Part shown: in pieces, positions 43,623 to 52,173 of the stretch | Numbering within the stretch: position 1 is the first letter of the stretch | How the letters are laid out: each line of letters opens with the position of its first letter | Assembly: GCA_029983505.1 (NCBI GenBank) | Contig: JASBZK010000003.1 | Span: forward strand, 1-64,000 | Length of the DNA stretch: 64,000 bases | Source of the DNA: Porphyromonas sp. | GTDB taxonomy: Bacteria > Bacteroidota > Bacteroidia > Bacteroidales > Porphyromonadaceae | Reading direction: 5' to 3' | Position numbers and translations under genes: made by a program | The notes under the pieces: generated by a model | What the model saw: the letters and a program-made list of their open reading frames with translations, nothing else | Told to the model about the DNA's origin: nothing | Databases searched by the model: none

Positions 43623-44705
43623 GTGAGTATCTTCAAGTTCACTGCCCACCTCATCTTTTCGCTCCTTGCTCTTTGGATCACGCGGCGGACGTTTAAGTAC
43701 GATCCCAAACTGAGGCGTGTCCTCTCCGGAGTCCTCGTCCTGGAGTTCGTCCTCTTTTTGGTCTGGATGCTTTTGGGTGCGGGTGACAATCTCTACCTCG
43801 CGTTCAATAACTTCTGGGTCGCCACAGCGACTTTCGACGCTCTTTTTGGCGTCCTCGCCTTCGGTCTCCTGCTCTTTTACCGAAAAGGGTGGCACGAATA
43901 CGCCAAATGGGCTTACGCCGAGGCGCTCATCTTGACGGTCATATGCGCGGGTATCGGGCACCAAAACACCGTGAATCCCCGGCTCACAGTCTATGAGAAA
44001 AAGCTCACGGAAGGAACGCCCAAAGACTCCCTGAAGATTCTGCTCGTCACAGACCTCCATATCGGCAAAATCATAGGAACGGAGCATATCGCCCGTCTCC
44101 GGAAGATGGCGGTGAAAGAAAAGCCCGATTACCTCATTTTCGCCGGAGATATGATCGACCGCGAAGTTTCCTACGCCCTTCGCCCGGAGGTATTCGCGGA
44201 GATGAAGCGTCTTGTCACGGAAGCCGTCCCCGCAGGGCACGCCTTTTTCGTCCTCGGTAATCACGAGTACTACGCGGATACGGCGGAAAAATTGCTTTGG
44301 ATCAACAGCCTCGGAACGCTCCTTCGGGACAGCGTGGTCAAACTGCCCGAAGGGGTCTACCTCATCGGCAGGGACAGCGGTATCGGCAACCCACGGCGTG
44401 CAGAGATGAGTGCGCTCCTCTCCCAAGTACCCGCCGGTGCGCCCGCCGTCCTCGTTGCTCACGAGCCCGAAGAGTATGGAGAGCCGGAAGTCACCGACCG
44501 CCCGCTCCTCGTCCTCCACGGCCACACCCATGCGGGGCAGCACATCCTCTTCAGACCTTTCCTCTACATCAAAGCGCCCCACGCCTACGGCAGAATACAG
44601 AAAGACCAGGCCACGCACATCATTAGTTCCGGCTACGGGGTCTCAAGCTCCACGCTCCGCATCGGTACGCAGTCGGAAGCCGTCCTCATACGCCTCACCT
44701 ACTGA
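43623..44705 (+). CDS. membrane-anchored metallophosphoesterase
   Basis: The 360-residue protein has about four N-terminal membrane segments (1-120) and a calcineurin-like domain with VTDLHIG, FAGDMIDRE, LGNHEYY and VLHGHTHAGQ. This layout matches the YkuE-like/YaeI group, some of which act on lipids or on the envelope. The start is GTG, 12 bases after the MATE stop. Substrate unknown. Confidence 0.85.
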   Translation: MSIFKFTAHLIFSLLALWITRRTFKYDPKLRRVLSGVLVLEFVLFLVWMLLGAGDNLYLAFNNFWVATATFDALFGVLAFGLLLFYRKGWHEYAKWAYAEALILTVICAGIGHQNTVNPRLTVYEKKLTEGTPKDSLKILLVTDLHIGKIIGTEHIARLRKMAVKEKPDYLIFAGDMIDREVSYALRPEVFAEMKRLVTEAVPAGHAFFVLGNHEYYADTAEKLLWINSLGTLLRDSVVKLPEGVYLIGRDSGIGNPRRAEMSALLSQVPAGAPAVLVAHEPEEYGEPEVTDRPLLVLHGHTHAGQHILFRPFLYIKAPHAYGRIQKDQATHIISSGYGVSSSTLRIGTQSEAVLIRLTY

Positions 44706-44729
44706 CCTCGCCTCTGTACGCGCCGTGCA

Positions 44730-44782
44730 AAAGCTATATGACTTTCTCCATAAAGTTATATGACTTCTCCATAAAGCTATAG
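44730..44782. repeat. short imperfect tandem repeat downstream of the phosphoesterase
   Basis: Unit AAAGCTATATGACTTTCTCC plus AT (44730-44751), a 21-base copy with two differences (44752-44772) and a partial third copy (44773-44782). No spacers. It is distinct from the 23-bp family. Confidence 0.7.
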
Positions 44783-44845
44783 GGCATACGGGGCACACTG
44801 CCGCAAGGCGCATAAATCGGTCTGCTTAGTCCTTTTGGGAAAAAA

Positions 44846-44924
44846 GTACGGACCGGGGCAATGCCCCCGGTCCGTATCTCGTTCCCGCGTCGGTACGTGC
44901 AAGCCTTTCGTCTCGGTACGTACC
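44846..44924. repeat. 23-bp periodic intergenic array 8, with GC-rich hairpin
   Basis: Units at 44846 (GTACGGACC, forward), 44869 (GGTCCGTATCTC), 44892 (GGTACGTGC) and 44915 (GGTACGTACC), all exactly 23 bases apart. The first two form a perfect 12-base stem TACGGACCGGGG/CCCCGGTCCGTA with a 6-base loop. It lies between convergent genes and 20 bases before the MITE at 44945. Confidence 0.85.
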
Positions 44925-44944
44925 GGAGAATGTCCCCCACTCTT

Positions 44945-45119
44945 GAGACCTTTGAAAAAGGGTTCGGGATACGAAAAACGTCAGTTTTTCGTATGAGACT
45001 TTGCAGAATGCCTCAGATGCAAGGCACTGAGGCTGAGGGCAACGGGAGTGTACTAAGGTACACGACCAAGCCCGAATGCCGATAGTAACGCAGCAGATGA
45101 GGTATTATGCAAAGGTCTC
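44945..45119. mobile_element. 175-bp MITE-like element with target-site duplication
   Basis: Perfect 10-base terminal inverted repeats GAGACCTTTG (44945-44954) and CAAAGGTCTC (45110-45119) are flanked by the direct repeat CTCTT on both sides (44940-44944 and 45120-45124). Inside, GAGACTTTGCAGAATGCCTC (44996) mirrors the right end again, so the left end may be doubled. A perfect hairpin ATACGAAAAAC/GTTTTTCGTAT lies at 44969-44994. There is no coding capacity, so it would be mobilised by a transposase elsewhere. The ends look like those of IS elements common in this group, from memory. Confidence 0.75.
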
Positions 45120-45178
45120 CTCTTACAGAGGTCACGGACTTTTGTCTAAAGCCCACGACAGGGGACGCTGTGTGTCTT

Positions 45179-45868
45179 CTATGGGAGGTCGAAGAGGTGG
45201 AAGTCGTAGGTGCGGAGGTCTGCGGTGAGGAGGCGACCGGAGAGATTGCCTTCGAGACCGAGGATTTGCTTGAGCACTTCAGTGGCCTCAATGGAGCCGA
45301 TGGTCTGTGCCGTGACGCCCAAGACTTGGGGTAGAGCCTTTTCGCTGTCGTCATCCGGAGCCCCAAAGAGGTCTCGGTAGCGGCTCCTTCCGGGAACGAA
45401 CGTGGCCACGTTACCGATCAGTCCGGAGACGGAACCGTGAACCATCGGAATGCCGGCTCTTTCTGTAAGGTCGTCGAGCAAAAGCCTTGTGCGGTAGTTG
45501 TCCACCGCATCCACCGCGATGTCGATGCCCGTGAGGTGTTTCTCTTCCAAAAATTCCGGACAGGCTTCGACCCGGCACTCGGGATAAAAGGCATTCACCC
45601 ACGCACCGGCTTTTTCGGCCTTTGACTGACCGATGTCGGTGACTTGGTAGAGGGTTTGGCGATTAAGGTTCGAGAGGCTCACCGTGTCGCAGTCTACGAT
45701 CCTTAGGTGTCCCACACCCGCTGCCGCAAGGGCGTGAATGAGGGGGGAGCCGAGACCGCCGGCTCCGACGACGAGGACGTGCGACTGTAGGAGCCGCCTT
45801 TGACCCTCAACGCCCACTTCGGGCATTGAGAGCTGTCGGGCAAATCTTTCGGTATCGGTCAGAGCCAT
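45179..45868 (-). CDS. thiF: ThiF-like E1 adenylyltransferase lacking zinc cysteines
   Basis: ThiF adenylates the ThiS C-terminus so that sulfur can be added. The 229-residue protein has the nucleotide loop VVGAGGLGS (33-41), DxD-type VDCDTVSLSNLNRQ and DAVDN (120-124). The canonical GCYRCLW segment reads RSRYRDLF (161-168), the later catalytic/zinc cysteine region reads EKALPQVLG, and the C-terminal CxxC is absent, so both zinc pairs and the E. coli Cys184 equivalent are missing. ATG 45868 is preferred (TGGGG 3 bases upstream); it overlaps thiH by 10 bases. Last gene of the thiamin operon. Confidence 0.88.
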   Translation of the reverse strand: MALTDTERFARQLSMPEVGVEGQRRLLQSHVLVVGAGGLGSPLIHALAAAGVGHLRIVDCDTVSLSNLNRQTLYQVTDIGQSKAEKAGAWVNAFYPECRVEACPEFLEEKHLTGIDIAVDAVDNYRTRLLLDDLTERAGIPMVHGSVSGLIGNVATFVPGRSRYRDLFGAPDDDSEKALPQVLGVTAQTIGSIEATEVLKQILGLEGNLSGRLLTADLRTYDFHLFDLP

Positions 45869-46965
45869 TGACCCCAGTCTTTCCAAACAGGTTCGTAGCC
45901 CTGCGCCTTGATAGCGGCGATCATCTCTTCGGGAGTGCGGGAGTCGTTTATTTCGAACTGCTCGAGCTCCTTCTGAGGATGGGCGTAGCCTCCGGGCTGG
46001 GTGGAGCTGCCGGCGGAGACGGAGTTGATCCCGAGACGTATCGCCATATCCCGGAAAGGCGCCGCTTCACGCGTGGAGAGCGTGATGTCGGTCGTTTGAG
46101 ACAGGATGCGGAAGGCGCAGATGAGCTGCACCATACTCTTGTCGTCCACGGGTTCTTTTGGCTCAAAGCCGCCTACTTCGGGACGCAATCTGGGCAGAGA
46201 AATGGAGTAACGGGTCTCCCAGAATCGTTTCTCAAGGTACTTGAGGTGCAGTGCCGTGCAGTAGGCATCGGCATACCAGTCGTCCAAGCCGAGAAGGGCA
46301 CCGATACCGATCTTTTTCATACCTGCTTCAGCGGCGCGCTCGGGTGTCTCAAGGCGGAAACGGAAGTCGGACTTCAGACCTCTTGGGTGGTAGGTCTTGT
46401 AGTTGGCTTCGTTGTAGGTCTCTTGGTAGACAGAAAGGGAGCTTACCCCCGCGTCCACGACTTTCTTATAGTCCTCCACGCTCATCGGCTGTACCTCGAT
46501 GGAGAGCTGGGCGAAGTGGGGACGCAGTTTCCGGATCACTTCGGCGTAGTAGTCCGCATCGGCGTGACGGGGCGATTCGCCCGCGACGAGGAGGAGGTGC
46601 TGGTACCCGAGCTTTTTGATCGCTTCTATCTCTTCGTCGATTTCCTCCATCGTAAGCTTCTTGCGGATGATCTTATTGAGGAGACTGAACCCGCAGTAGA
46701 CACAGCTATTCGTGCAGTAACTGGAGAGGTAGAGGGGGATGTAGAGCTGCACTACTTTGCCGAAGCGCTCAATGGAGAGTTTTTGGCAAAGAGTAGCCAT
46801 CTCGTCGAGGTGGTTGCGCCCGGCAGGCGAGATGAGTGCCGCGAAGTCTTCGATGCCGGGGTGGGGGTTACGGAGCGCCCGAAGTACGTCTTCGTCCGTT
46901 TTGTTGCGGACATTTTGACCTATCTCTTTGAAATCGTATTTTTTGAGTTCGTCGTAGAATGTCAT
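45859..46965 (-). CDS. thiH: 2-iminoacetate synthase ThiH
   Basis: A radical-SAM enzyme (368 residues) that cleaves tyrosine to dehydroglycine for the thiazole ring. The cluster motif CTNSCVYC gives Cys84, Cys88 and Cys91. Use of ThiH rather than glycine oxidase ThiO fits an anaerobe. It is 15 bases after thiG and overlaps thiF. Confidence 0.94.
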   Translation of the reverse strand: MTFYDELKKYDFKEIGQNVRNKTDEDVLRALRNPHPGIEDFAALISPAGRNHLDEMATLCQKLSIERFGKVVQLYIPLYLSSYCTNSCVYCGFSLLNKIIRKKLTMEEIDEEIEAIKKLGYQHLLLVAGESPRHADADYYAEVIRKLRPHFAQLSIEVQPMSVEDYKKVVDAGVSSLSVYQETYNEANYKTYHPRGLKSDFRFRLETPERAAEAGMKKIGIGALLGLDDWYADAYCTALHLKYLEKRFWETRYSISLPRLRPEVGGFEPKEPVDDKSMVQLICAFRILSQTTDITLSTREAAPFRDMAIRLGINSVSAGSSTQPGGYAHPQKELEQFEINDSRTPEEMIAAIKAQGYEPVWKDWGQWL

Positions 46966-46980
46966 GGTGTCTCAGTGTCT

Positions 46981-47757
46981 TTAGTCAAAGAAACCCTGCA
47001 GAGGGGAAGTGGCAGAAACGGTCCTGCCGACTACGGGAAGTCCTGAGAGGTATGCTTTTCGGCCGGCTTCGACGGCGAGACGGAAAGCTTCGGCCATCTT
47101 TTCGGGATCGGACGCGGTGGCGATGGCGGTATTCACGAGGACGGCGTCCGCTCCCATCTCCATGGCTTCTGCGGCCTGTGAGGGCGCTCCGATCCCGGCA
47201 TCCACGACGACCGGGACGTTGCTTTGCTCGATGATGATCTTTAGGAGCTCCCGGGTGGAGAGACCGAGGTTCGTGCCGATGGGCGCTCCGAGGGGCATAA
47301 CGACGGCGGCACCGGCTTCTTCAAGTCTTTTGCAGAGAATAGGGTCGGCTTGGATATAGGGCATCACGACGAAGCCCTCCTTGACGAGAAGCTCTGTCGC
47401 CTTGAGCGTTTCGAAGGGGTCGGGCAGAAGGTGGCGCTGGTCGGGGTGGATCTCGAGCTTGAGGAGGTTCGTGCCAAGTGCTTCGCGGGCAAGGCGTGCC
47501 GCGAAAATCGCTTCCTCAGCGTCTTGAGCGCCACTCGTATTCGGGAGAATCTGCACGCCCGGAGCCGAGATGGCTTCTATGAGGTGGTCGTGGGCACCGA
47601 AAGCCGGATCCACGCGCTTAAGGGCTACGGTGACGAGCTCTGTCCCGGATGAAACGATGGCTTTTCGGGTGAGGGCATCGGAAGAAAATTTGCCGGTGCC
47701 GACAAAAAGGCGGCTGTTAAAGGTTCTGTCGCCTACCTTTAGAATGTCTTGTGTCAT
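46981..47757 (-). CDS. thiG: thiazole synthase ThiG
   Basis: The 258-residue TIM-barrel enzyme assembles thiazole phosphate from DXP, dehydroglycine and ThiS thiocarboxylate. The Schiff-base lysine is expected in LLKLEIHPD (Lys100); LPNTSGAQDAEEAI and VDAGIGAPSQAAEAMEMGAD are family signatures. The frame extends to 47811 but overlaps the upstream stop; ATG 47757 overlaps the preceding gene's last codons minimally. Confidence 0.95.
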   Translation of the reverse strand: MTQDILKVGDRTFNSRLFVGTGKFSSDALTRKAIVSSGTELVTVALKRVDPAFGAHDHLIEAISAPGVQILPNTSGAQDAEEAIFAARLAREALGTNLLKLEIHPDQRHLLPDPFETLKATELLVKEGFVVMPYIQADPILCKRLEEAGAAVVMPLGAPIGTNLGLSTRELLKIIIEQSNVPVVVDAGIGAPSQAAEAMEMGADAVLVNTAIATASDPEKMAEAFRLAVEAGRKAYLSGLPVVGRTVSATSPLQGFFD

Positions 47758-47759
47758 AA

Positions 47760-49721
47760 TTATCGATCTATTTGGGATAGGTCTTCCCATTCTGTTACTA
47801 ATCTTTGGCAATAGTGTGTGATGTCTTTTGCCCGTTCGATGGCTCCGGAGATGGCCACGCCATCCATCATTGTATCCCCGATGTCGGAGATATCTCCAAT
47901 GGTGATGCCGCCGATGGCTACGAGCGGGAGCGGATTTCGGCTGTCGAGGTTGTATTGGAAAAGGTTGTCCAATCCCTCTTTGCCAAGCACCGCGTCGAGA
48001 TCCTTTTTCGTCTGTGTGAACTTATACGGTCCCACTCCGGCGTAATCGGCTCCCGAGGTGTACGCCTTTACCAGCATATCTTCGTCATTGACGGTACTGC
48101 CGATGATGAAATAATCTCCTAAGACACGGCGCGCCATAGCGGGAGACATATCCGTCTTGCCGAGGTGAACCCCGTCGGCACCTCCTTGTCGGGCGGCTTC
48201 CACGTCATCGTCCATTATAAGGACGGCTCCGTATCGGTCGCAGAGAGGCCGGACGGACTTTAGGGCTCGGATGCGCTCCTCTGTCGTCGCATCTTTCAGC
48301 CGGACTTGTACCCAGCGAACGCCTCCTTCGAGGACTTTTCGGATGGTATCTACGGAGAAACTGTTCGTGACGTACTGAATGGCGAACTTCTCCTTGAGGG
48401 CTCTTCGCTTGCGCTCATACGGGTCAAAGCGAAGCGCGGTAGCAGAGGAAACCCGGTAAGCGTGTACGTACTCCTGAGCTCTTTGGGCTATCGAAAGGGG
48501 ATTAAAGTGTCCGATCAGACGCTCGCAGAGGACGACCGAGGAGTATCTGCAACCCGTACCGTGCCGGTCTTCGCCTCCGAAGATAGACGGCGTCGAGGCT
48601 ACTCTCTCGCCGTTAAAGAGGACGACGTCGGAGAGGTTGCCGTCCCGTGCTTCGCTCTTCTTGAGGACGACCCCGGAGTAGCCGGCAACGGTCTCTTCGT
48701 CAAACCAATACTCGTATTCCTTGGCATTCGGGGTCACAAAGTCGATGTCGTCGAGGCACTCCCGGAGCAGCTCTTTATCCGGTTCTCGGATGATCGCCTC
48801 ATTGCCTTTGGAGGCGGCGACGATGGGGTCCCAGACGATCGGGAATATACCGCAATCGTTGACTGTGTCGAGTATTTTGTGAAGAAGCGTGAGGGAGGGA
48901 AGCATCCCTATCTTTATGCCCTGAATCTCCGGATGACGCGTCAAAAGGAAACGGATGCTCCTTAGGACAGTCTCTTCCGAGACAGGGGTAAAGCCGTCAA
49001 AATGTCCTTCGTCCTGAGTTGTGACGACCGTCGAGACGGCAAAACATCTGAAGCCGTAATGCTCCGCCGTCTCCCTGTCCGCATCTATTCCCGCACCGCC
49101 CGAAGGGTCGTGCCCAGCTATGGAAAGAATGGCGGGCTTAGGGAATGCTCCAAAAGCGTGAACCGCTCCCAAGGGATCGTCCCACACCGAGCCGATTACT
49201 GCCGCACCACTGTAGCCTTTTTCGAAAAGACCCATATAATTCTCCGGCGTGACTCCACCCATCGCGAGGACGGTGTAGGTCTCGATCACAGTCTTATTCT
49301 GAGCGGAAAGGAGCTTGGGATTAGCTCTGTATCCGCTCTTGGATATACTGTCAAAGACGGGGCTTAGGAGGAAGAAAGAGACCGGGATGGGGATTTCCTG
49401 TATTTCTTCAGAGCTGTGGCAGCCGACGATGACCCTGTAGTGGAGAAGAGCCTCTTTCTTATCCTCGGTGAGCGCTTTGGCTTCCGAAAACTTCAAGTAA
49501 AACCCACCGATGGGGAACCCTACCGCAAGGTCACGCACAGCCCACGGTATGAATATCCGGCTGTGGTACTTGCGGTCGATGCCGAAGAGATAGTCGACGT
49601 AATCGTCAGGCTCCTTCCCGGGGAGGCGGAGGATGAAGCTCTGAAGCCCCGCCTCGAAGAGGTCGTTGGTCTCCTCTATCTGCTTTGGCGTCGGATCAGT
49701 CGGGGATAATATCGCAAGCAT
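47760..49721 (-). CDS. triple-domain thiamin protein: TenI/ThiE-like, ThiD, ThiE
   Basis: A 653-residue fusion of three thiamin enzymes. Residues 1-190 form a TenI/ThiE-like barrel (LSPVFDSISKSGYRAN, AMGGVTPENY). Residues 196-440 are HMP-phosphate kinase ThiD (SIAGHDPSGGAGIDAD, then GTGCRYSS with Cys390). Residues 445-650 are thiamin-phosphate synthase ThiE (DGVHLGKTDM, GPYKFTQTKKD, AIGGITIGDI). TenI-type domains aromatise the thiazole product, so one chain could carry the last steps of both branches and their joining. The start overlaps the thiC end by 26 bases. Confidence 0.9.
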   Translation of the reverse strand: MLAILSPTDPTPKQIEETNDLFEAGLQSFILRLPGKEPDDYVDYLFGIDRKYHSRIFIPWAVRDLAVGFPIGGFYLKFSEAKALTEDKKEALLHYRVIVGCHSSEEIQEIPIPVSFFLLSPVFDSISKSGYRANPKLLSAQNKTVIETYTVLAMGGVTPENYMGLFEKGYSGAAVIGSVWDDPLGAVHAFGAFPKPAILSIAGHDPSGGAGIDADRETAEHYGFRCFAVSTVVTTQDEGHFDGFTPVSEETVLRSIRFLLTRHPEIQGIKIGMLPSLTLLHKILDTVNDCGIFPIVWDPIVAASKGNEAIIREPDKELLRECLDDIDFVTPNAKEYEYWFDEETVAGYSGVVLKKSEARDGNLSDVVLFNGERVASTPSIFGGEDRHGTGCRYSSVVLCERLIGHFNPLSIAQRAQEYVHAYRVSSATALRFDPYERKRRALKEKFAIQYVTNSFSVDTIRKVLEGGVRWVQVRLKDATTEERIRALKSVRPLCDRYGAVLIMDDDVEAARQGGADGVHLGKTDMSPAMARRVLGDYFIIGSTVNDEDMLVKAYTSGADYAGVGPYKFTQTKKDLDAVLGKEGLDNLFQYNLDSRNPLPLVAIGGITIGDISDIGDTMMDGVAISGAIERAKDITHYCQRLVTEWEDLSQIDR

Positions 49722-51492
49722 GATCCATGCCGGTCTTTTTGAGTTGCTTCTTCAGATTGCGGGAGACGCGCATACTGCAGAAATCTTTCCCGCACATACT
49801 GCAGAAGTGGGTGCGCTTGTAGGCGTCTTCGGGGAGCGTCTCGTCGTGGTATTTGATGGCGGTCTCTGGGTCGAGGGAGAGGTGGAATTGGTCCATCCAC
49901 CGGAATTCATATCGTGCCTTGCTCATCTGGTAGTCTCTCCAGTAGGAGGCTGCGTGTCCTTTGGCAAGGTCGGCGGCGTGGGCTGCGAGCTTGTAGGTGA
50001 TGACCCCTTCGCGCACGTCTTCCTTATTGGGCAGCCCGAGGTGTTCCTTACGGGTGACGTAGCAGAGCATACTGGTGCCGTACCAGCCGATCATTGCGCC
50101 ACCGATGGCGCTCGTGATGTGGTCGTAGCCGGGGGCGATGTCCGTGGTGAGGGGTCCAAGGGTATAAAAAGGCGCTTCGTTCGTGTATTCGAGTTCGAGT
50201 TCCATATTCTCCTTGATCTTCTGCATCGGGACGTGCCCGGGTCCCTCTATGATCACTTGCACGTTCTTCTCGGACGCGATTTTGTCAAGCTCTCCGAGGG
50301 CTTTGAGTTCGGCAAACTGTGCCTCGTCGTTGCTGTCTGCGATGGAGCCGGGGCGGAGACCGTCACCGAGAGAAATGGCGACGTCGTACTCGGCGCAGAT
50401 GTCGCAGATGTCTGCAAAGTGCTCCCAGAGGAAGCTCTCCCGGTTGTGATGCGTACACCATCCCGCCATAATGGCTCCGCCTCTGGAGACGATGCCGGTG
50501 AGGCGGTTGAGTGTGAGACGAACGAAGTCTTTGCGCAGTCCCGCGTGAATCGTAAAGTAATCCACACCTTGCTGTGCCTGCTCAATGAGCGTATCGCGGT
50601 AAATCTCCCAAGTGAGGTCCTGCGCTTTGCCGTTGACTTTCTCGAGCGCTTGGTATAGGGGGACGGTGCCGATGGGGACAGGGGAGTTGCGGATGATCCA
50701 CTCCCGTGTCTCGTGGATATTCTCACCCGTGGAGAGGTCCATCACGGTGTCTGAGCCCCAGCGAATGGCCCACACGGCTTTCTCGACCTCTTCGTTGATG
50801 GTAGAAGTGGTGGGGGAGTTGCCGATGTTGGCGTTGAGCTTGACGAGAAAATTGCGTCCGATGATCATAGGCTCGGACTCGGGGTGGTTGATATTTGCGG
50901 GCAAAATGGCACGCCCTGCGGCGATTTCGTCGCGTACAAATTCGGGTGTGACGAGCTTGGGAAGGTTGGCGCCGAAAGGCTCCCCTTTCTCTGCTTTGTA
51001 CTTGCCGAGTACTTCCTCTATCTTCTGGTTTTCGCGGATGGCGACGTACTCCATTTCGGGGGTCACGATACCCCGGCGTGCGTATTCGAGCTGGGTGACT
51101 GTGTGCCCTTTCTTGGCGACGAGCGGGGTGGTGTTTTGGTGGGGGAAACGGAGCCCGTCGAGTGTGGTGTCTTTGAGCCGCTCCTGGCCGTACTTGCTTG
51201 AGAGGGTGGGGAGTGTCTCTGTGTCTGCACGCTCTGCGATCCACTTCTCGCGAATCTTGGGCAGACCCTTAGTGAGGTCTACCGTGTACCCGGGGTCGGT
51301 ATAGGGACCGGAAGTGTCGTAGACCACGACGGAGCCGTTGGGGACGAGGTTGTTATTCTCGTCCCTTGAGTCTTCGAGCGGTATTTCGCGCATCGCCACT
51401 CGGAGATCGGGGCGGGAGCCCTGGACGTAGATTTTGTGCGAACCCGGTATCGGTTTGCTCTCTATGGTGAAAGTTGTTACTTTATTTTCCAT
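49696..51492 (-). CDS. thiC: phosphomethylpyrimidine synthase ThiC
   Basis: A 598-residue radical-SAM enzyme that converts AIR to HMP phosphate. The C-terminal cluster motif is in CSMCGKDFCSM. VYDTSGPYTDP and RAILPANINHPE are typical. Length is that of the full form. It follows thiS by 23 bases. Confidence 0.96.
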   Translation of the reverse strand: MENKVTTFTIESKPIPGSHKIYVQGSRPDLRVAMREIPLEDSRDENNNLVPNGSVVVYDTSGPYTDPGYTVDLTKGLPKIREKWIAERADTETLPTLSSKYGQERLKDTTLDGLRFPHQNTTPLVAKKGHTVTQLEYARRGIVTPEMEYVAIRENQKIEEVLGKYKAEKGEPFGANLPKLVTPEFVRDEIAAGRAILPANINHPESEPMIIGRNFLVKLNANIGNSPTTSTINEEVEKAVWAIRWGSDTVMDLSTGENIHETREWIIRNSPVPIGTVPLYQALEKVNGKAQDLTWEIYRDTLIEQAQQGVDYFTIHAGLRKDFVRLTLNRLTGIVSRGGAIMAGWCTHHNRESFLWEHFADICDICAEYDVAISLGDGLRPGSIADSNDEAQFAELKALGELDKIASEKNVQVIIEGPGHVPMQKIKENMELELEYTNEAPFYTLGPLTTDIAPGYDHITSAIGGAMIGWYGTSMLCYVTRKEHLGLPNKEDVREGVITYKLAAHAADLAKGHAASYWRDYQMSKARYEFRWMDQFHLSLDPETAIKYHDETLPEDAYKRTHFCSMCGKDFCSMRVSRNLKKQLKKTGMDHACDIIPD

Positions 51493-51515
51493 ATCGGTAG
51501 GGTGGGGGTATGGGG

Positions 51516-51716
51516 TTAGCCTCCGCGGACGGCGGAGATGATGGTAATTTTATCGTTCTCTTGGAGTGGTGTCGTCTGCCACTCTGCTCTCGGTATTACT
51601 TTCGTGCCGACGGCGACGGCGATTTTTTCGGCGGTGATGCCTTTCTCCGTGAGGAGGGTGGCCACGGTTACACCGGGTACCGCATCCGTTTCGGTGCCAT
51701 TGAGGACTATCTTCAT
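51516..51716 (-). CDS. thiS: sulfur carrier protein ThiS
   Basis: A 66-residue ubiquitin-like protein ending in the required Gly-Gly (ISAVRGG). After adenylation by ThiF its C-terminus receives sulfur for thiazole. First gene of the operon, downstream of the TPP riboswitch. Confidence 0.95.
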   Translation of the reverse strand: MKIVLNGTETDAVPGVTVATLLTEKGITAEKIAVAVGTKVIPRAEWQTTPLQENDKITIISAVRGG

Positions 51717-51882
51717 AGGATGAGAGATGCTCTGCTATGCGTTTCGAGGATTAAACCAAAACTTACTATTTCTGAAACGATAGCTTAGGAGCGCGCCGGG
51801 GGAAGCAATGAGAAAACTGCCAAATAAGCAGCTTGGACCTTCCCGACCTGACCGGAAGCTTTTCTTTTTCGCGTCCCGGTTC

Positions 51883-51963
51883 CATTCTTTTTCTCCGCCG
51901 GCATTACCCGGGTCAAATAGATAAGGGTATGTTCTCAGCCGCCTTGCAGCACCCCTAAGAATG
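51883..51963 (-). promoter_or_regulatory. TPP (THI-box) riboswitch
   Basis: On the minus strand P1 is CATTCTT (51963-51957) pairing with AAGAATG (51889-51883). Between them are the conserved elements GGGGTGC, GGCTGAGA, ATACCC, and GACCCGGGTAATGCCGG followed by CGGAG. These match the TPP aptamer consensus. The 160-base leader after it can form hairpins (for example CTGC...GCAG followed by TTTTC near 51815), but the switching mechanism is not clear. It controls the whole thiS-thiF operon. Confidence 0.92.
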
Positions 51964-51972
51964 TTTCAATAG

Positions 51973-51980
51973 CAAATATA
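51973..51980 (-). promoter_or_regulatory. -7 promoter box for the thiamin operon (TATATTTG)
   Basis: Minus-strand TATATTTG directly upstream of the riboswitch; transcription would start close to the first base of P1. The -33 element is indistinct. Confidence 0.6.
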
Positions 51981-52030
51981 CACTTTTCTCTCAATCTTTG
52001 TGTCACAAGACAGGTGATTCACATAAAAAA

Positions 52031-52114
52031 GAGATACAGACCAAAGTAAAATCTTTGGCCTGTATCTCGTCCTTAAAACATACGGGCAGAAAAAAGTTTT
52101 TTGGTACGTATCTC
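52031..52114. repeat. 23-bp periodic intergenic array 9, with hairpin
   Basis: GAGATACAGACCAAAG (52031) pairs with CTTTGGCCTGTATCTC (52053-52068), a 16-base stem with one G-U pair. A weak unit ATACGGGC is at 52080 and GGTACGTATCTC at 52103; 52057, 52080 and 52103 are 23 apart. It lies between ychF and the thiamin promoter. Confidence 0.8.
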
Positions 52115-52130
52115 CTTTATCTTCTGCCCG
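52083..52130 (-). terminator. terminator of ychF
   Basis: CGGGCAGAA (52083) and TTCTGCCCG (52122-52130) are perfect 9-base arms; the long loop contains a repeat unit. It begins 43 bases after the ychF stop on the minus strand. Confidence 0.55.
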
Positions 52131-52173
52131 CGGTCTCTCCTGTGGCGTCTTCGGGACGGGATGCCCCGCGTAG

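Noticed and set aside
42411..44618. 735-codon open frame on the minus strand opposite the MATE and phosphoesterase genes
   Set aside because: Spans two clear plus-strand genes, has low-complexity Glu/Arg/His-rich content and no domain; a by-product of codon bias in GC-rich DNA.
44847..44876. Rho-independent terminator for the phosphoesterase
   Set aside because: The stem is strong but no T tract follows, so it is listed only as part of array 8.
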